Positions 26,804-36,195 of a stretch of 64,000 nt of DNA are shown one piece after another. A model generated the notes under the pieces. That model was not told the DNA's origin, searched no databases, and worked only from the letters and a program-made list of their open reading frames with translations. The first letter of the stretch is position 1, and every line of letters begins with the position of its first letter. This stretch comes from Candidatus Omnitrophota bacterium (lineage in GTDB: Bacteria; Hinthialibacterota; Hinthialibacteria; Hinthialibacterales; Hinthialibacteraceae): contig JBFMBP010000130.1 in assembly GCA_040755155.1 (NCBI GenBank), forward strand, positions 1 to 64,000. The letters are read 5' to 3'. Both the position numbers and the translations under genes were made by a program.

Positions 26804-29152
26804 TCATAAATTATCCGGAACCCTAAACAAAGCGTAGGAAACCAGCCCCGTTTGATTCCCGAAAATCGGTTCCAGATGCTGGCGCAGGACGCCGTTTTGA
26901 ATTTGCGGCATTCGCTGGCTGACGTCGCAGGTGGGAAGAGGAGGCGAATAGGAGACGTATTGAATGTTATATTTTTTCAAAATGGCTTTCGCCTCTTCCC
27001 AATCGGGAGTGGAGTAGAGTTTAAGCATCTCTTCTTTGCGATGGCCGACTTCGGCGCGAAAGGCTCTCTTGGCGGGATCCGTTACTTCATTGATTCCGCC
27101 GCGCCATAACCCTTCATGATTCACCCACCCAATGATCGTTGGCCGTCCCGTGCAGGCGGAAACGGCGTTTTCCTGGCTGTAGGCGCAGCCGGGAAGTTCG
27201 ACGATGATGTCATCAGGTCTCGTGTTTTGGCGTACGTATTGGATGATTTCGTATTGTTGGGGCATGGAAGCTTTCATGAAAGCCAATCCGTCCAGCGTAA
27301 TCAATCGGCCTTGCGTGGGCATAGCGAAGAGCGAGGCGAGCGTGAATATCGGTCCAGCCAGGCCGATGAGAAAAACGGCGATGACGGGAATCAAAACAAA
27401 AGTTTTGATTTGCCGATTGTCCAGCCTTTTCATGTTTATGACCAAGAGATAAGGCAAGCTGACGCCGAACAGCAGCCAGGCGGCGAAATGAAACTTGAAC
27501 AGCGTATTCATGCGCGCCAGGTTGATTCCATAGGTGTCTCGCAAATATATGACTTCACAACCCGCGATGGCGGACCAAGCCAAAGCGCAGGCGATCAGGG
27601 CGAAGGTTTCCCGTCCATGGCCGCAGGCGCGCCGCTGGCGGCTGGCCCAGACGCTGGAGACGGCGAAAATCCAAAAGAGTAAAGCGAAAACGAAGGCGGC
27701 GGCGCAAGCGATATAGCCATACCAGCCCCAGATAATCACGAAGGCGACGCCGAACATAGCGGCCAAAAAGCCGATCTCTTCCCAACTCCAAGTCTTGCGC
27801 ATCTCGTAAACCATCAAGTAAAGAACCGCGAGGCTGACGGCGAAATGAATGCCGAAAACGAAGAAAAATTCGCCCAAGCCCGTGCGGTAGGGGCTGGATT
27901 GCAGAAGATGGCCATGCAGCGGCGGATCGAAATGAAGCCAGAAGGGCGCCGCAATAAAATAAGCGAGAATGGGAAGCGCCAGGAAAACGGCCTTCATGAT
28001 AAGGCGGCTGAGTGATGCGCCCTTGATAGGGTAATAGAAAGGAATCCCCAGAATTTTCGTTCGCATCCAGCTTGTGTTTTTGTTGACGATCGAACGCAAT
28101 AGGCCGCTGACGGCGACGGCGCAGAAAAAGATGGCCGCCACGGGAAAATCGAACATATTCGTAGGAAAAAGGAAGGCGCACGACAAGGCGGCGCAAACCA
28201 GAAGCGGCCATTCGAAGCGTAATAGTGCACCGAAGGAAAGCCGGACGAATGCCCGGTAAAAAGCGTAGGTCAGCGCAATGAAAAGCAAGAAGAAGGGCAT
28301 GTCGTTATAATGTGGATGCAAATCGCCCCATACGATGGAAAAGAAGGGGTATTCGTTAATGAGAGGATTTTGCGGCGTATCTTGAATGATGCGCGTTGTA
28401 TTCCAAAGATAGCCATTGCGCCATTCATATAAATTCGTAGGAAATCCGGCGTATTTGAGTATCAAAGTTCCCCCCGCGATATTGCCCATAAACAAAGTGC
28501 AGACGACTGTCATTAGCGCCCAGCGGCAGCGTCCAAACAAGGCGCGCCCGATGACGAAAGCCATCGAAGCCGCCATCGCCGCCACGGACGCGATGGATAG
28601 GTTGTAGGCGTATTCCGTAGGAATGCCCGTCAGTTTCGCAGGAATGGAATGGAGCAGATAGCCGCCGTAATGGTAATTGACGCTGGCGCCCAACAGCCAG
28701 GGATCGGGCGGGGGAATCTGCCGCGCCGCGGTCAGCGCGTTGAGCAGCATCAAGTCCATCGGCTTTTCTGTAGAGTCGATGTTCGGGTCTTCGCGCCGCG
28801 CCAGAACGATTAATACGAATACAAGGATAGTAACGATCTCGCCGTTTATAGCCGTTCGCCAAAACCGTTGTATGCGCTTTTGAATCCAAGCGGGATTGAG
28901 CATAAAAAGATAAAGCGACGCGCCGAAGAGAAGAATCGCCACGCAAAGAACGCCCAAAGCGCTGAAAGGAAACCCGACCGAAGCTAGCAACCATGACAAT
29001 ACGCCCAACAGCAGCCAGCCCAGCGGGCGGGCGGCAAGCATCCCCCCTTCCGGCATCCGCCGGAACGCCTTCATGGATATCGGCAAAACAATAACGCCGA
29101 ATACAGTCAGAACGATATACCAGGTTAAAGCGAGCAAAAGATCGTTGAGCAT
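26804..29152 (-). CDS. DUF2298 (Chlor_Arch_YYY) polytopic membrane protein
   Basis: This 782-residue protein has many predicted membrane helices. It carries the tyrosine-rich signature SVNYHYGGYLLHSIPAKLTG near 155-175 typical of Chlor_Arch_YYY/DUF2298 proteins. MNTLFKFHFAAWLLFGVSLPY and a C-terminal soluble part (RPTIIGWVNHEGLWRGG) also fit. The fold is thought to be related to membrane glycosyltransferases or oligosaccharyltransferases. The donor and acceptor are unknown. Length is usual for the family. It is monocistronic, upstream of the toxin-antitoxin module but separated from it by about 90 bases. Confidence 0.88.
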   Translation of the reverse strand: MLNDLLLALTWYIVLTVFGVIVLPISMKAFRRMPEGGMLAARPLGWLLLGVLSWLLASVGFPFSALGVLCVAILLFGASLYLFMLNPAWIQKRIQRFWRTAINGEIVTILVFVLIVLARREDPNIDSTEKPMDLMLLNALTAARQIPPPDPWLLGASVNYHYGGYLLHSIPAKLTGIPTEYAYNLSIASVAAMAASMAFVIGRALFGRCRWALMTVVCTLFMGNIAGGTLILKYAGFPTNLYEWRNGYLWNTTRIIQDTPQNPLINEYPFFSIVWGDLHPHYNDMPFFLLFIALTYAFYRAFVRLSFGALLRFEWPLLVCAALSCAFLFPTNMFDFPVAAIFFCAVAVSGLLRSIVNKNTSWMRTKILGIPFYYPIKGASLSRLIMKAVFLALPILAYFIAAPFWLHFDPPLHGHLLQSSPYRTGLGEFFFVFGIHFAVSLAVLYLMVYEMRKTWSWEEIGFLAAMFGVAFVIIWGWYGYIACAAAFVFALLFWIFAVSSVWASRQRRACGHGRETFALIACALAWSAIAGCEVIYLRDTYGINLARMNTLFKFHFAAWLLFGVSLPYLLVINMKRLDNRQIKTFVLIPVIAVFLIGLAGPIFTLASLFAMPTQGRLITLDGLAFMKASMPQQYEIIQYVRQNTRPDDIIVELPGCAYSQENAVSACTGRPTIIGWVNHEGLWRGGINEVTDPAKRAFRAEVGHRKEEMLKLYSTPDWEEAKAILKKYNIQYVSYSPPLPTCDVSQRMPQIQNGVLRQHLEPIFGNQTGLVSYALFRVPDNL

Positions 29153-29336
29153 AGCATCCCTTCCGGCAAGAAACGTCGAATCATGCAGTTCTTAAAAAAA
29201 ACGCCGCCTTGAGACCCTTAAATGGTATACCCATATCTTTGAAATCAAAGGACGCTCGACTGAGCAGCAAGGCAATGTTATTTTGCCCCTGATCGAACCA
29301 TTGCTTTCCGGCTAACCCAAAATTCGGCTATTATAA

Positions 29337-29490
29337 GAGGCTCTTGCAAAATTAATAAAATCCGCTTTTAAATTCTCCCCCCAAGCTTGGGGGGAGTTAG
29401 AGAGGGGTTGATTATGTTAGACTTAAAGCAACCCCCTCCTAACCTCCCCCAAGCATGGGGGAGGAATTATGGAGTTTTGCAAGAGGCTCA
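29337..29490. repeat. MITE-like dispersed element, family B (copy 3)
   Basis: The best preserved copy: GAGGCTCTTGCAAAA at the left end, TTTTGCAAGAGGCTC at the right end, and two C-run/G-run palindromes inside. It ends about 40 bases before the gamma-glutamyltransferase start codon, so it may carry or alter its promoter. Confidence 0.8.
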
Positions 29491-29530
29491 TGATTAACGA
29501 TCCATCGGCTCGATAAGGAAGCGGAGAAAA

Positions 29531-31219
29531 ATGAATATTCGTAAAAATCGATTTGGCCTATTAATAATTGCATTGACTCTATCCGCCGCTTCAGCCAACG
29601 CGGACTTGAAGCCGGTCTATTCTCGCCAAGGCATGGCCGCCGGACCGGAAGCGAACGCCGTCCATGCGGGAGTGGAAATATTACGGAGCGGCGGCAATGC
29701 TTTCGACGCGGCGGCGGCCATCGGCTTTGCGCTGGCGGTAACCTACCCGGAAGCGGGTAATTTGGGCGGAGGCGGTTTTCTTACGGGATTGACCGCCGAC
29801 GGCCGCCGCATCGCGCTGGATTTCCGGGAAAAAGCGCCTTTAGCGGCGAAGCGGGATATGTATCTATCCGCAACGGGCGTCGTTGTGTCGGGATTAAGCG
29901 CCGATTCGTTGCTAGCCGTAGGCGTTCCCGGCGCCGTTCATGGCTTGCTAACAATGCAGAAAGATTACGGAACGCTGCCCCGCGCCGGCATCCTCGCTCC
30001 CGCCATCCGATTGGCGGAAAAAGGATTCTCCGTAAGTTACGTCTTCGCCAAATCTCTCGCCGGCGAGAAGACGAAAAAACGCTTGACGAAATTCGATACC
30101 ACCGCCTCAGTCTTTTATCCCAACGGCGAACCGCTAACTTTCGGCGATCTCTTCCAGCAACCTGATCTCGCTAAGACGCTGCGCTTGATTCGGGATCATG
30201 GCGCCGAAGGATTTTATCAAGGAGAGACGGCGCAACGCCTGACCGGCTATATGAAGAAACTCGGCGGCATCGTCTCGATGGAAGATTTGGCGAATTATTC
30301 CTGCGTTTATCGCGATCCCATCGTTTTTTCTTATAAAGGGTATGAACTGATGACGCTGCCCCCGCCCAGTTCGGGCGGAGTTGTCCTAGCTCAGATTTTG
30401 AAACTCATCGAGCCGCTGCCGCTCAAAGCGATGCGCTATCATTCCGCCGCTTACATTCATACGATCGTAGAAGCGGAGAGGCTGGCTTTCGCCGACCGGA
30501 ATTATTACCTAGGCGATCCTGATTTCATTGATATTCCAATGGAAAAATTGCTATCGGACGAGTACATCAACCAGCGCCGGGAGTTAATCCCATTTCTGCG
30601 CGCAGGCGACAGCCAAGGAACGGCGCATGGCGGAGCGGAATCGCTAGAGACGACGCATTACGCCGTCGTCGACGCCGCCGGTAATGCGGCGGCCATCACC
30701 TACACGCTGAATGGCGGCTACGGCGTGGGCGCCGTTGTGGAAGGCGCGGGATTTTTGCTGAACAACGAAATGGACGATTTCACCGCCAAGCCCGGCGCGC
30801 CCAATATGTACGGCCTGATGGAAGGCGAAGCCAACGCCATCGCGCCGGGAAAACGTATGCTCTCTTCCATGACGCCGCTTATCGTCACGAAAGAGAATCA
30901 ATTCGCTTTTACTATCGGAACGCCCGGCGGTCCGACGATCATCACGACCAATCTGCAAATTTTTCTAAATATAGTAGAATTTGGAATGAACATCCGCGAA
31001 GCCATCGACGTCAGGCGCTTCCATCATCAATGGCTGCCGGACAAAATAACGCATGAGAAATACGCCTTCTCGCCGGAGACGATGGATAAACTGGTGGAGA
31101 TGGGCTATAAACTGGACGAAACGAACCAATTGGGATTCGCCGCCGGAATCCAACGGATCGATGGAGTATTGGCGGGATACTCGGATGGTCGGGGAGACGG
31201 ATTGGCGGAAGGCTATTGA
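29531..31219 (+). CDS. ggt: Gamma-glutamyltranspeptidase
   Basis: This 562-residue protein starts with a signal peptide (MNIRKNRFGLLIIALTLSAASANA). The substrate-binding GNAFDAAAAIGFALAV and GGGGFLTG are near residues 56-82. The autoprocessing/nucleophile threonine is in ETTHYAVVDAAGNAA near 374. SSMTPLIV and GTPGGPTIITT (about 438-480) form the rest of the active site. It is autocatalytically cut into two subunits in the periplasm and hydrolyses or transfers the gamma-glutamyl group of glutathione. The start follows AAGCGGAG. Its two small downstream genes look like a toxin-antitoxin pair. Confidence 0.95.
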   Translation: MNIRKNRFGLLIIALTLSAASANADLKPVYSRQGMAAGPEANAVHAGVEILRSGGNAFDAAAAIGFALAVTYPEAGNLGGGGFLTGLTADGRRIALDFREKAPLAAKRDMYLSATGVVVSGLSADSLLAVGVPGAVHGLLTMQKDYGTLPRAGILAPAIRLAEKGFSVSYVFAKSLAGEKTKKRLTKFDTTASVFYPNGEPLTFGDLFQQPDLAKTLRLIRDHGAEGFYQGETAQRLTGYMKKLGGIVSMEDLANYSCVYRDPIVFSYKGYELMTLPPPSSGGVVLAQILKLIEPLPLKAMRYHSAAYIHTIVEAERLAFADRNYYLGDPDFIDIPMEKLLSDEYINQRRELIPFLRAGDSQGTAHGGAESLETTHYAVVDAAGNAAAITYTLNGGYGVGAVVEGAGFLLNNEMDDFTAKPGAPNMYGLMEGEANAIAPGKRMLSSMTPLIVTKENQFAFTIGTPGGPTIITTNLQIFLNIVEFGMNIREAIDVRRFHHQWLPDKITHEKYAFSPETMDKLVEMGYKLDETNQLGFAAGIQRIDGVLAGYSDGRGDGLAEGY

Positions 31220-31241
31220 GCGAATGCGTTAAGGTGAAAAT

Positions 31242-31544
31242 ATGATTTCAATCGTTCAATCCAAAATGGGGATTCCAATTCGGTTAACGGATGAACGGTG
31301 GACGCATATAACGGAAGAGCATTGCGAAATGGCGGGATTGCGGATAGAGATTCTTGAGACGATTTCTAATCCTCAACGGATATTTATAGGAAACGATGAA
31401 GAACGATTGGCAATTAGAGAATATTCTTATGGATTGTATCTTGTTGCCGTTTATCGCGAATGGGAAAATGATGGTTTTGTAATTACGGCATTTTTGACTC
31501 GCAGGATTCGCAGTATGGAAAGGAGACATCAATTATGGCCATAG
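31242..31544 (+). CDS. Small RelE-like/PBECR-type nuclease-fold protein, possible toxin
   Basis: This 100-residue protein shows PIRLTDERWTHITEEHCEMAGL, then ILETISNPQRIF and IREYSYGLYLVAVYRE. That arrangement resembles PBECR-type domains, in which an Arg/His pair and a terminal RxxR-type segment form an RNase-like active site. The call is from pattern memory. It is coupled to the following DUF2283 gene by a 10-base overlap, as in toxin-antitoxin-like pairs reported for DUF2283 genes. Confidence 0.55.
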   Translation: MISIVQSKMGIPIRLTDERWTHITEEHCEMAGLRIEILETISNPQRIFIGNDEERLAIREYSYGLYLVAVYREWENDGFVITAFLTRRIRSMERRHQLWP

Positions 31545-31765
31545 CGGAAATACAGAATTACTTAAAATTGATGCCCGCAATTAAAGAAACGCCTCAACAT
31601 ACTCTTTGGGTTTCTTACGATCAAGAGGCTGATGTTTTATATATTAATTTTAAAAAACCAAGTTGCGCGACCGACAGCGAATTGACGGAAGAAGATGTTA
31701 TCGTTCGATATGAAAAAGAGGAAATTATCGGCATGACCGTACTTCACGCCAGTAAACGAGTTTGA
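31535..31765 (+). CDS. DUF2283 family protein, possible antitoxin
   Basis: This 76-residue protein contains the DUF2283 signature: a Tyr-Asp-x-Glu-x-Asp-x-Leu-Tyr pattern (SYDQEADVLYINF) and a C-terminal EEIIGMTVLHASKR. Such proteins are small beta-rich proteins often encoded next to RelE-like or DUF4258 genes. Here it overlaps the putative nuclease gene by 10 bases, which supports a role as its partner. Function is inferred. Confidence 0.8.
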   Translation: MAIAEIQNYLKLMPAIKETPQHTLWVSYDQEADVLYINFKKPSCATDSELTEEDVIVRYEKEEIIGMTVLHASKRV

Positions 31766-31828
31766 TGGTGTAGACGGTTTCGATCCATAGATATTGGTTA
31801 CGTAGTTATCGGTTCATCGTTAGTTAAA

Positions 31829-31862
31829 AGGGTGGGCTTAAAGCGAAGCGTAGCCCACCATT
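31829..31862. repeat. Dispersed palindromic repeat, family A (copy 3)
   Basis: GGGTGGGCTTAAAGCGAAGCG then TAGCCCACC. It is immediately followed by the metallophosphoesterase gene. The repeat encodes the artificial N-terminus of a longer frame starting at 31832. Confidence 0.8.
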
Positions 31863-31882
31863 GTAACGAAGGTATTTTCGCC

Positions 31883-32776
31883 ATGTTAATAGAAACGTCC
31901 GCCGCAGCCCTATTGGGCTTATCGATATACAGTTGGTTTATCGAACCGCATCGATACCGGATCATGCGGCATAAAATTCAAATGAAAGGCCCATCCATCA
32001 AGCCATTGGCGATTTTGCAGATTTCCGATCTACATTTCTATCGTGGGCAAACCTCCCTCCAGCGCTTCCTCGAGGAATTGACGAAATGGGCGGTGGATTT
32101 GATCTTCATCACGGGAGACCTTATCGACGACGATTCCGGCATCGATTTATGCCTGGAAGCCTTGCGGCCGCTTCGCGCCAAGTACGGCTCATACTGCGTC
32201 TTCGGCAATCACGATTACGATTGCGTCGATTGGCGCCATCTGTTCCATCGCACCGGCAAGCCATTGAAAGAGATGAAGCGCCGTCCCAACGACTCGAAGC
32301 GTTTGGAAGCGGGACTCTATTCGCTGGGGATTTCCGTGCTGCATAACCAATGGACGCGCATCGCCGTTGATGGCGGCGCCGTCGCCGTCGTCGGCGTGGA
32401 CGATCCCTATAGCGAAAGGGACGACATACCCGCCACCTTTCGCGGCTATCGCAAAGAGGAACCTTGTTTCGTGCTGGTTCATGCGCCCGACCGCTATCGG
32501 GAACTCTCCGAAGCGGGCGCTGACATGGTGTTTTCGGGACATACGCACGGTGGACAAATTCGCATTCCCTTCGCCGGACCGGTTATCACCCGCTCAAAGG
32601 CGCCGAAGCGGTTCGCATCTGGCTTCGCCCGGTTGAACGGGACGCTGTATCATGCAACGCGCGGCGCTGGTTCCAGCCGCCTAACGCGGCCCCGGTTTTC
32701 CTGTCCGCCGGAAGTGAATCTATTCGAGATCGAATTCGTTCAGGAAGATAAGCCGAAAAATTCCTTTGCCGAATGA
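31883..32776 (+). CDS. Metallophosphoesterase
   Basis: The 297-residue product from ATG 31883 is a calcineurin-like phosphoesterase of the YkuE type with an N-terminal membrane anchor (MLIETSAAALLGLSIYSWF). The dinuclear metal motifs are all visible: ISDLHF (D-x-H), ITGDLIDDD (GD), FGNHDYD (GNHD), LVHAPDRY, and FSGHTHGGQIRIPF (GHTHGGQ). By family it hydrolyses phosphomonoesters or phosphodiesters at the membrane. An upstream extension to 31832 is encoded by a family A repeat and is rejected. The substrate is unknown. Confidence 0.92.
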   Translation: MLIETSAAALLGLSIYSWFIEPHRYRIMRHKIQMKGPSIKPLAILQISDLHFYRGQTSLQRFLEELTKWAVDLIFITGDLIDDDSGIDLCLEALRPLRAKYGSYCVFGNHDYDCVDWRHLFHRTGKPLKEMKRRPNDSKRLEAGLYSLGISVLHNQWTRIAVDGGAVAVVGVDDPYSERDDIPATFRGYRKEEPCFVLVHAPDRYRELSEAGADMVFSGHTHGGQIRIPFAGPVITRSKAPKRFASGFARLNGTLYHATRGAGSSRLTRPRFSCPPEVNLFEIEFVQEDKPKNSFAE

Positions 32777-32804
32777 ATTTCTTTGCGTTATAATAAAAAA
32801 TATT

Positions 32805-33524
32805 ATGGCTGATATTTTTTCCATTGCCCTTTCCGGTTTGAACGCCTCCCGCAACCGTATGTTGACGGCGGCCAATAATTTGGCCAATCTCAACACCCCC
32901 GGCTACAAAGCGCAGCGCGCCGATTCCGCCGCTTTGCCCGGCGGCAACGGCGCCGCGACGGACAGCGTTTCCTTCTCTCCCCAAGCGGGCGCTTTAGTTC
33001 CAACCGGCGATCCGTTGGATTTGGCGATTGCGGGAGAAGGCTATTTTCAAGTCGCCGATGGAACGGGCGGCGTGGCATATGCGCGGGATGGTTCTTTTCG
33101 TCCTGACTCCAATGGAACTTTAGTGAATTCTCAAGGAATGCCGCTCTCCCCAGCGATTACGGTTCCCCCCAATGCCGCCAGGGTTTCCATCGGCGAGGAT
33201 GGAACCGTTACCGCGAACATGGCGGATGGAACCACCGCCAATCTGGGCCAGATTCAATTGACCCGCTTCAACAATCCCGGCGGGCTTTCCCGGCAAGGCG
33301 GCAATCTATTGACGCCCACACCCGCCGCTGGAACTCCGCAATCGGGCGCGCCGGGAACGGCAGGCCGAGGCGCCATCCTCAGCGGCTATCTGGAATCCTC
33401 CAATGTCAACATCGCGGAAGAGGTCATTACGCTGCTCAATGAAGAAAACATGACGAAAGCCAACGCCGCCGTCGTTAGAACGGCGGATGCGATGCAGAAA
33501 ACCCTCCTTGACGTTAAGGCGTAA
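32805..33524 (+). CDS. Flagellar rod/hook-family protein (FlgBC/FlgEFG-like)
   Basis: The 239-residue product from ATG 32805 carries the N-terminal flagellar rod motif (IALSGLNASRNRMLTAANNLANLNTPGYKAQ). Its C-terminal segment (SGYLESSNVNIAEEVITLL) is typical of axial proteins such as FlgC, FlgF and FlgG. The length (239) lies between FlgC and FlgG, and the central domain is short and Gly/Asn-rich. It assembles in the extracellular rod or hook. It stands alone between a metallophosphoesterase and a RelA/SpoT gene, away from any flagellar cluster. The exact Flg name cannot be settled. Confidence 0.85.
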   Translation: MADIFSIALSGLNASRNRMLTAANNLANLNTPGYKAQRADSAALPGGNGAATDSVSFSPQAGALVPTGDPLDLAIAGEGYFQVADGTGGVAYARDGSFRPDSNGTLVNSQGMPLSPAITVPPNAARVSIGEDGTVTANMADGTTANLGQIQLTRFNNPGGLSRQGGNLLTPTPAAGTPQSGAPGTAGRGAILSGYLESSNVNIAEEVITLLNEENMTKANAAVVRTADAMQKTLLDVKA

Positions 33525-33553
33525 TCCCGCTCCTAGTACTCTGTGACATTTAT

Positions 33554-33657
33554 AATTGTCCCCTCGCCCTCTGGGAGAGGGTTAGGGTGAGGGGATTATA
33601 AGTTTAATAATATCAACCCTCACCTAACCTCTCCCCATCTTGGGATAGGAATTTAAA
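33554..33657. repeat. Degenerate family B element
   Basis: CCCTCTGGGAGAGGGTTAGGG and AACCTCTCCCCATCTTGGGA arms recall the inner palindromes of family B. Terminal inverted repeats are missing. Confidence 0.55.
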
Positions 33658-33773
33658 AACAACAATCTCAATGCAGGTTGATATAACTCTTGTTACGCGT
33701 TTAGATATATGGGGACGCCGCGTGTGACGCTTTCTACGGCTGCCATCTAACCACTAACCACTGTTCACTGTCT

Positions 33774-36011
33774 TTAAGGCTTGCGGCGGGGATTGCGGCG
33801 GGAATAGCCGCGGACGCGGCGGACGGTTTTCACGCCTTCGATGCCAAGCAATTGCTGCATGATCGTATTCAGGTGATTGATGCTGGTCACATCCACGTCG
33901 AAAAGAAAGGAAGCTTGCGTGCTGGTCGTAGAACTTTGACAGCCGGTGATGTTGGTTCCGGTGGAAGAGATCATCTGCGACAAATCGCTGAGCAGATTGT
34001 GGCGGTCCCGCGCCCGAATCTCCAAAGAAACCGATATCCGTTCTTTATGATCCCCTTCCCAAAAGAGCGGCATGATGCGGTCGTTGTCTTGGCGGGCGTA
34101 TTTTAAATTGGAACAAGTCGTTTTGTGGATGGTAACGCCCCGTCCCCGCGTAACGAAGCCGATGATCTCATCTCCCGGCAGCGGGCTGCAACAGCGGGCG
34201 CGGCGATACATAATGTCGTCGATGTCTCCCATGTGCACGACGGTTTTATTGATGGCGGATTCGTCGCTGGCCGGTTCCGGTTTTTTGTCGGCCTCCTTCG
34301 CTGGTTCTTGCGATTTGGCCTTTTGTTTGAGCAGGCGAAAAAGCACTTGCTTGGTGGATATGCGCCCGAAGCCGATGTTGACGAAGAGATCGTCGAGGTC
34401 TTTTTGATCCAGCGATTCGACGATCTCTTCCGCCGCCGGGGAATTATAGAACTCCAACGGCTTGTAACCCGCTTTCTTCAATTCCTGCGTCAATTGGTGT
34501 TGACCCATTTTCAGCAACTGATCCCGGCCGGATTCGAGAAGGTAGCGCCGGATTTTGTTGCGGGCGGAAGCCGTCGTTACGATCTCCAGCCAGGCGTGAG
34601 TGGGATGGCTGCTCTGATAAGAGAGGATTTCCACCACGTCGCCGGTTTTGAGGGAATAATTGAGAGGAGCAATGCGTCCATTCACCTTGGCGCCGCCGCA
34701 ACGGTTGCCTAATTCGGTATGGATTTTATAGGCGAAATCGATGGGCGTGGAATTTTTGGGCAAGGCGATGACGGAGCCTTTGGGCGTGTAGCAATAGACC
34801 TCGTCGGAAAAGAGATCGGTGGAGAGCGATTTCAGAAAGTCGTCCGGATCTTGAGTATCGGGCAGGTTGGTGGAGAGGTCCAGCCATTGCAAGTCGCGGC
34901 CTACGCGGCGTTGATGAGATTCCTTGTAGCGCCAGTGAGCGGCGATTCCGTGCTCGGCGATCTGGTGCATTTCCTGCGTGCGGATTTGAATCTCCATCAT
35001 GCGCCCGTGCGGACCGAGAACGGTCGTATGAATGGAACGGTAATTATTGGGCTTGGGATTGGAAATATAATCCTTGAAACGGCCTTCCACCTGTCTCCAC
35101 ATCGTATGCACTTCGCCGAGAATGGCGTAGCATTCGCCGATGGTCTCGCAGATGACCCGCAGGGCGATCAGATCGTAAATCTCGCTGAACGATCGGTTCT
35201 CCCGCACCATCTTCATATAAATGCTGTAGAAATGCTTGGCTCGTCCTTCAACGCTGACGTGGAATCCCTTATCCAGAAGCGCCTTTTCCAATTCGCGGCG
35301 CGCCTGGCGGATGATCTCTTCCCGCTCCCGCCTTTTCAGCGAAACCTTTTTTTTGATATAGCGGTATTTCTCCGGATTGAGAAACATGAGACAGCGGTCT
35401 TCCAACTCCCACTTGATCTGCCCCAAACCTAAGCGGTGAGCCAGAGGAGCAAAGAAGCGCAGGGTATTCTTGGCGATATGAATTTGCTTGCTGCGCGGAA
35501 GGTGTTGAAGCGTTCGCATATTATGAAGGCGATCGGCTAATTTGATGACCAGGGCGTGGGGATCTTTAGCGGTGCTGACCAACATGCGGCGCAGATTTTC
35601 GAGTTCGGTTTCGTTGCGGTCGGCGGAACTGATTTGATTGACGTTTTTGCTGACGTTGGTAACTTGTTGCACCAGAGTCGCAACGTTTTCGCCGAATTCG
35701 CGCTTTAAGTCCTCGTATTTATAGCCGGTATCCTCCAAAACGTCATGGAGAAGTCCGGCCATTATGGTATCAGCATCCAATTGATATTCCGCCAGCGTTT
35801 CGGCGACGCTGATAGGATGGACGATATAGGGTTCGCCGCTGACCCGCTTTTGCTCGCTATGCGCGGCGTAAGCGAAGAAATAGGCTTTACGGATGCGTAA
35901 AATGTCGTTTTCAGGAAGATAATTGCGCAGAATGAGTTCCAGGATAGGAAAATCGTCTTCGATATCCATTGAGGTAGGAATAGGAAGTAACGTATCGGCC
36001 TGCGGCGTCAT
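33774..36011 (-). CDS. relA: Bifunctional (p)ppGpp synthetase/hydrolase (RelA/SpoT)
   Basis: This 745-residue Rel protein has the full domain set. The hydrolase domain shows HD and ED motifs (LLHDVLEDTGYKYEDL, 88-101). The synthetase domain has FSEIYDLIALRVI and the PNNYRSIHTTV segment. TGS (CYTPKGSVIALPKNSTPIDF) and a C-terminal ACT domain (about 660-735) complete it. Intact HD and synthetase residues imply a bifunctional Rel type that makes and degrades (p)ppGpp in the stringent response. It is monocistronic, with a short repeat-rich region on each side. Confidence 0.95.
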   Translation of the reverse strand: MTPQADTLLPIPTSMDIEDDFPILELILRNYLPENDILRIRKAYFFAYAAHSEQKRVSGEPYIVHPISVAETLAEYQLDADTIMAGLLHDVLEDTGYKYEDLKREFGENVATLVQQVTNVSKNVNQISSADRNETELENLRRMLVSTAKDPHALVIKLADRLHNMRTLQHLPRSKQIHIAKNTLRFFAPLAHRLGLGQIKWELEDRCLMFLNPEKYRYIKKKVSLKRREREEIIRQARRELEKALLDKGFHVSVEGRAKHFYSIYMKMVRENRSFSEIYDLIALRVICETIGECYAILGEVHTMWRQVEGRFKDYISNPKPNNYRSIHTTVLGPHGRMMEIQIRTQEMHQIAEHGIAAHWRYKESHQRRVGRDLQWLDLSTNLPDTQDPDDFLKSLSTDLFSDEVYCYTPKGSVIALPKNSTPIDFAYKIHTELGNRCGGAKVNGRIAPLNYSLKTGDVVEILSYQSSHPTHAWLEIVTTASARNKIRRYLLESGRDQLLKMGQHQLTQELKKAGYKPLEFYNSPAAEEIVESLDQKDLDDLFVNIGFGRISTKQVLFRLLKQKAKSQEPAKEADKKPEPASDESAINKTVVHMGDIDDIMYRRARCCSPLPGDEIIGFVTRGRGVTIHKTTCSNLKYARQDNDRIMPLFWEGDHKERISVSLEIRARDRHNLLSDLSQMISSTGTNITGCQSSTTSTQASFLFDVDVTSINHLNTIMQQLLGIEGVKTVRRVRGYSRRNPRRKP

Positions 36012-36106
36012 GAGGAGTTCCTCCAGGACTCCATTTTGCTTGATCCCAACAATAATTTATAGCAGCTCAACCCCTCCTTGGTTAACATTATATCTCTTTT
36101 GTTTCA

Positions 36107-36183
36107 AGGCGGGCGCCAAGGGCAAGGTTGTTCAGCATCTCTTGATAACTTACAAACAACCTTGCCCTTGCCACCCCGACTAG
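36107..36183. repeat. Inverted repeat of the CCAAGGGCAAGG type (family E)
   Basis: CGCCAAGGGCAAGGTTGTT and AACAACCTTGCCCTTGCCACC form a long hairpin between two minus-strand genes. Related CTTGCCCTTGCCACC stretches occur near 13174-13320 and 51793-51832. Confidence 0.65.
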
Positions 36184-36195
36184 GAGACTGAGAGA

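Noticed and set aside
31832-31882. Upstream extension of the metallophosphoesterase frame
   Set aside because: Those codons are encoded by a family A palindrome, so the ATG at 31883 is the more likely start.
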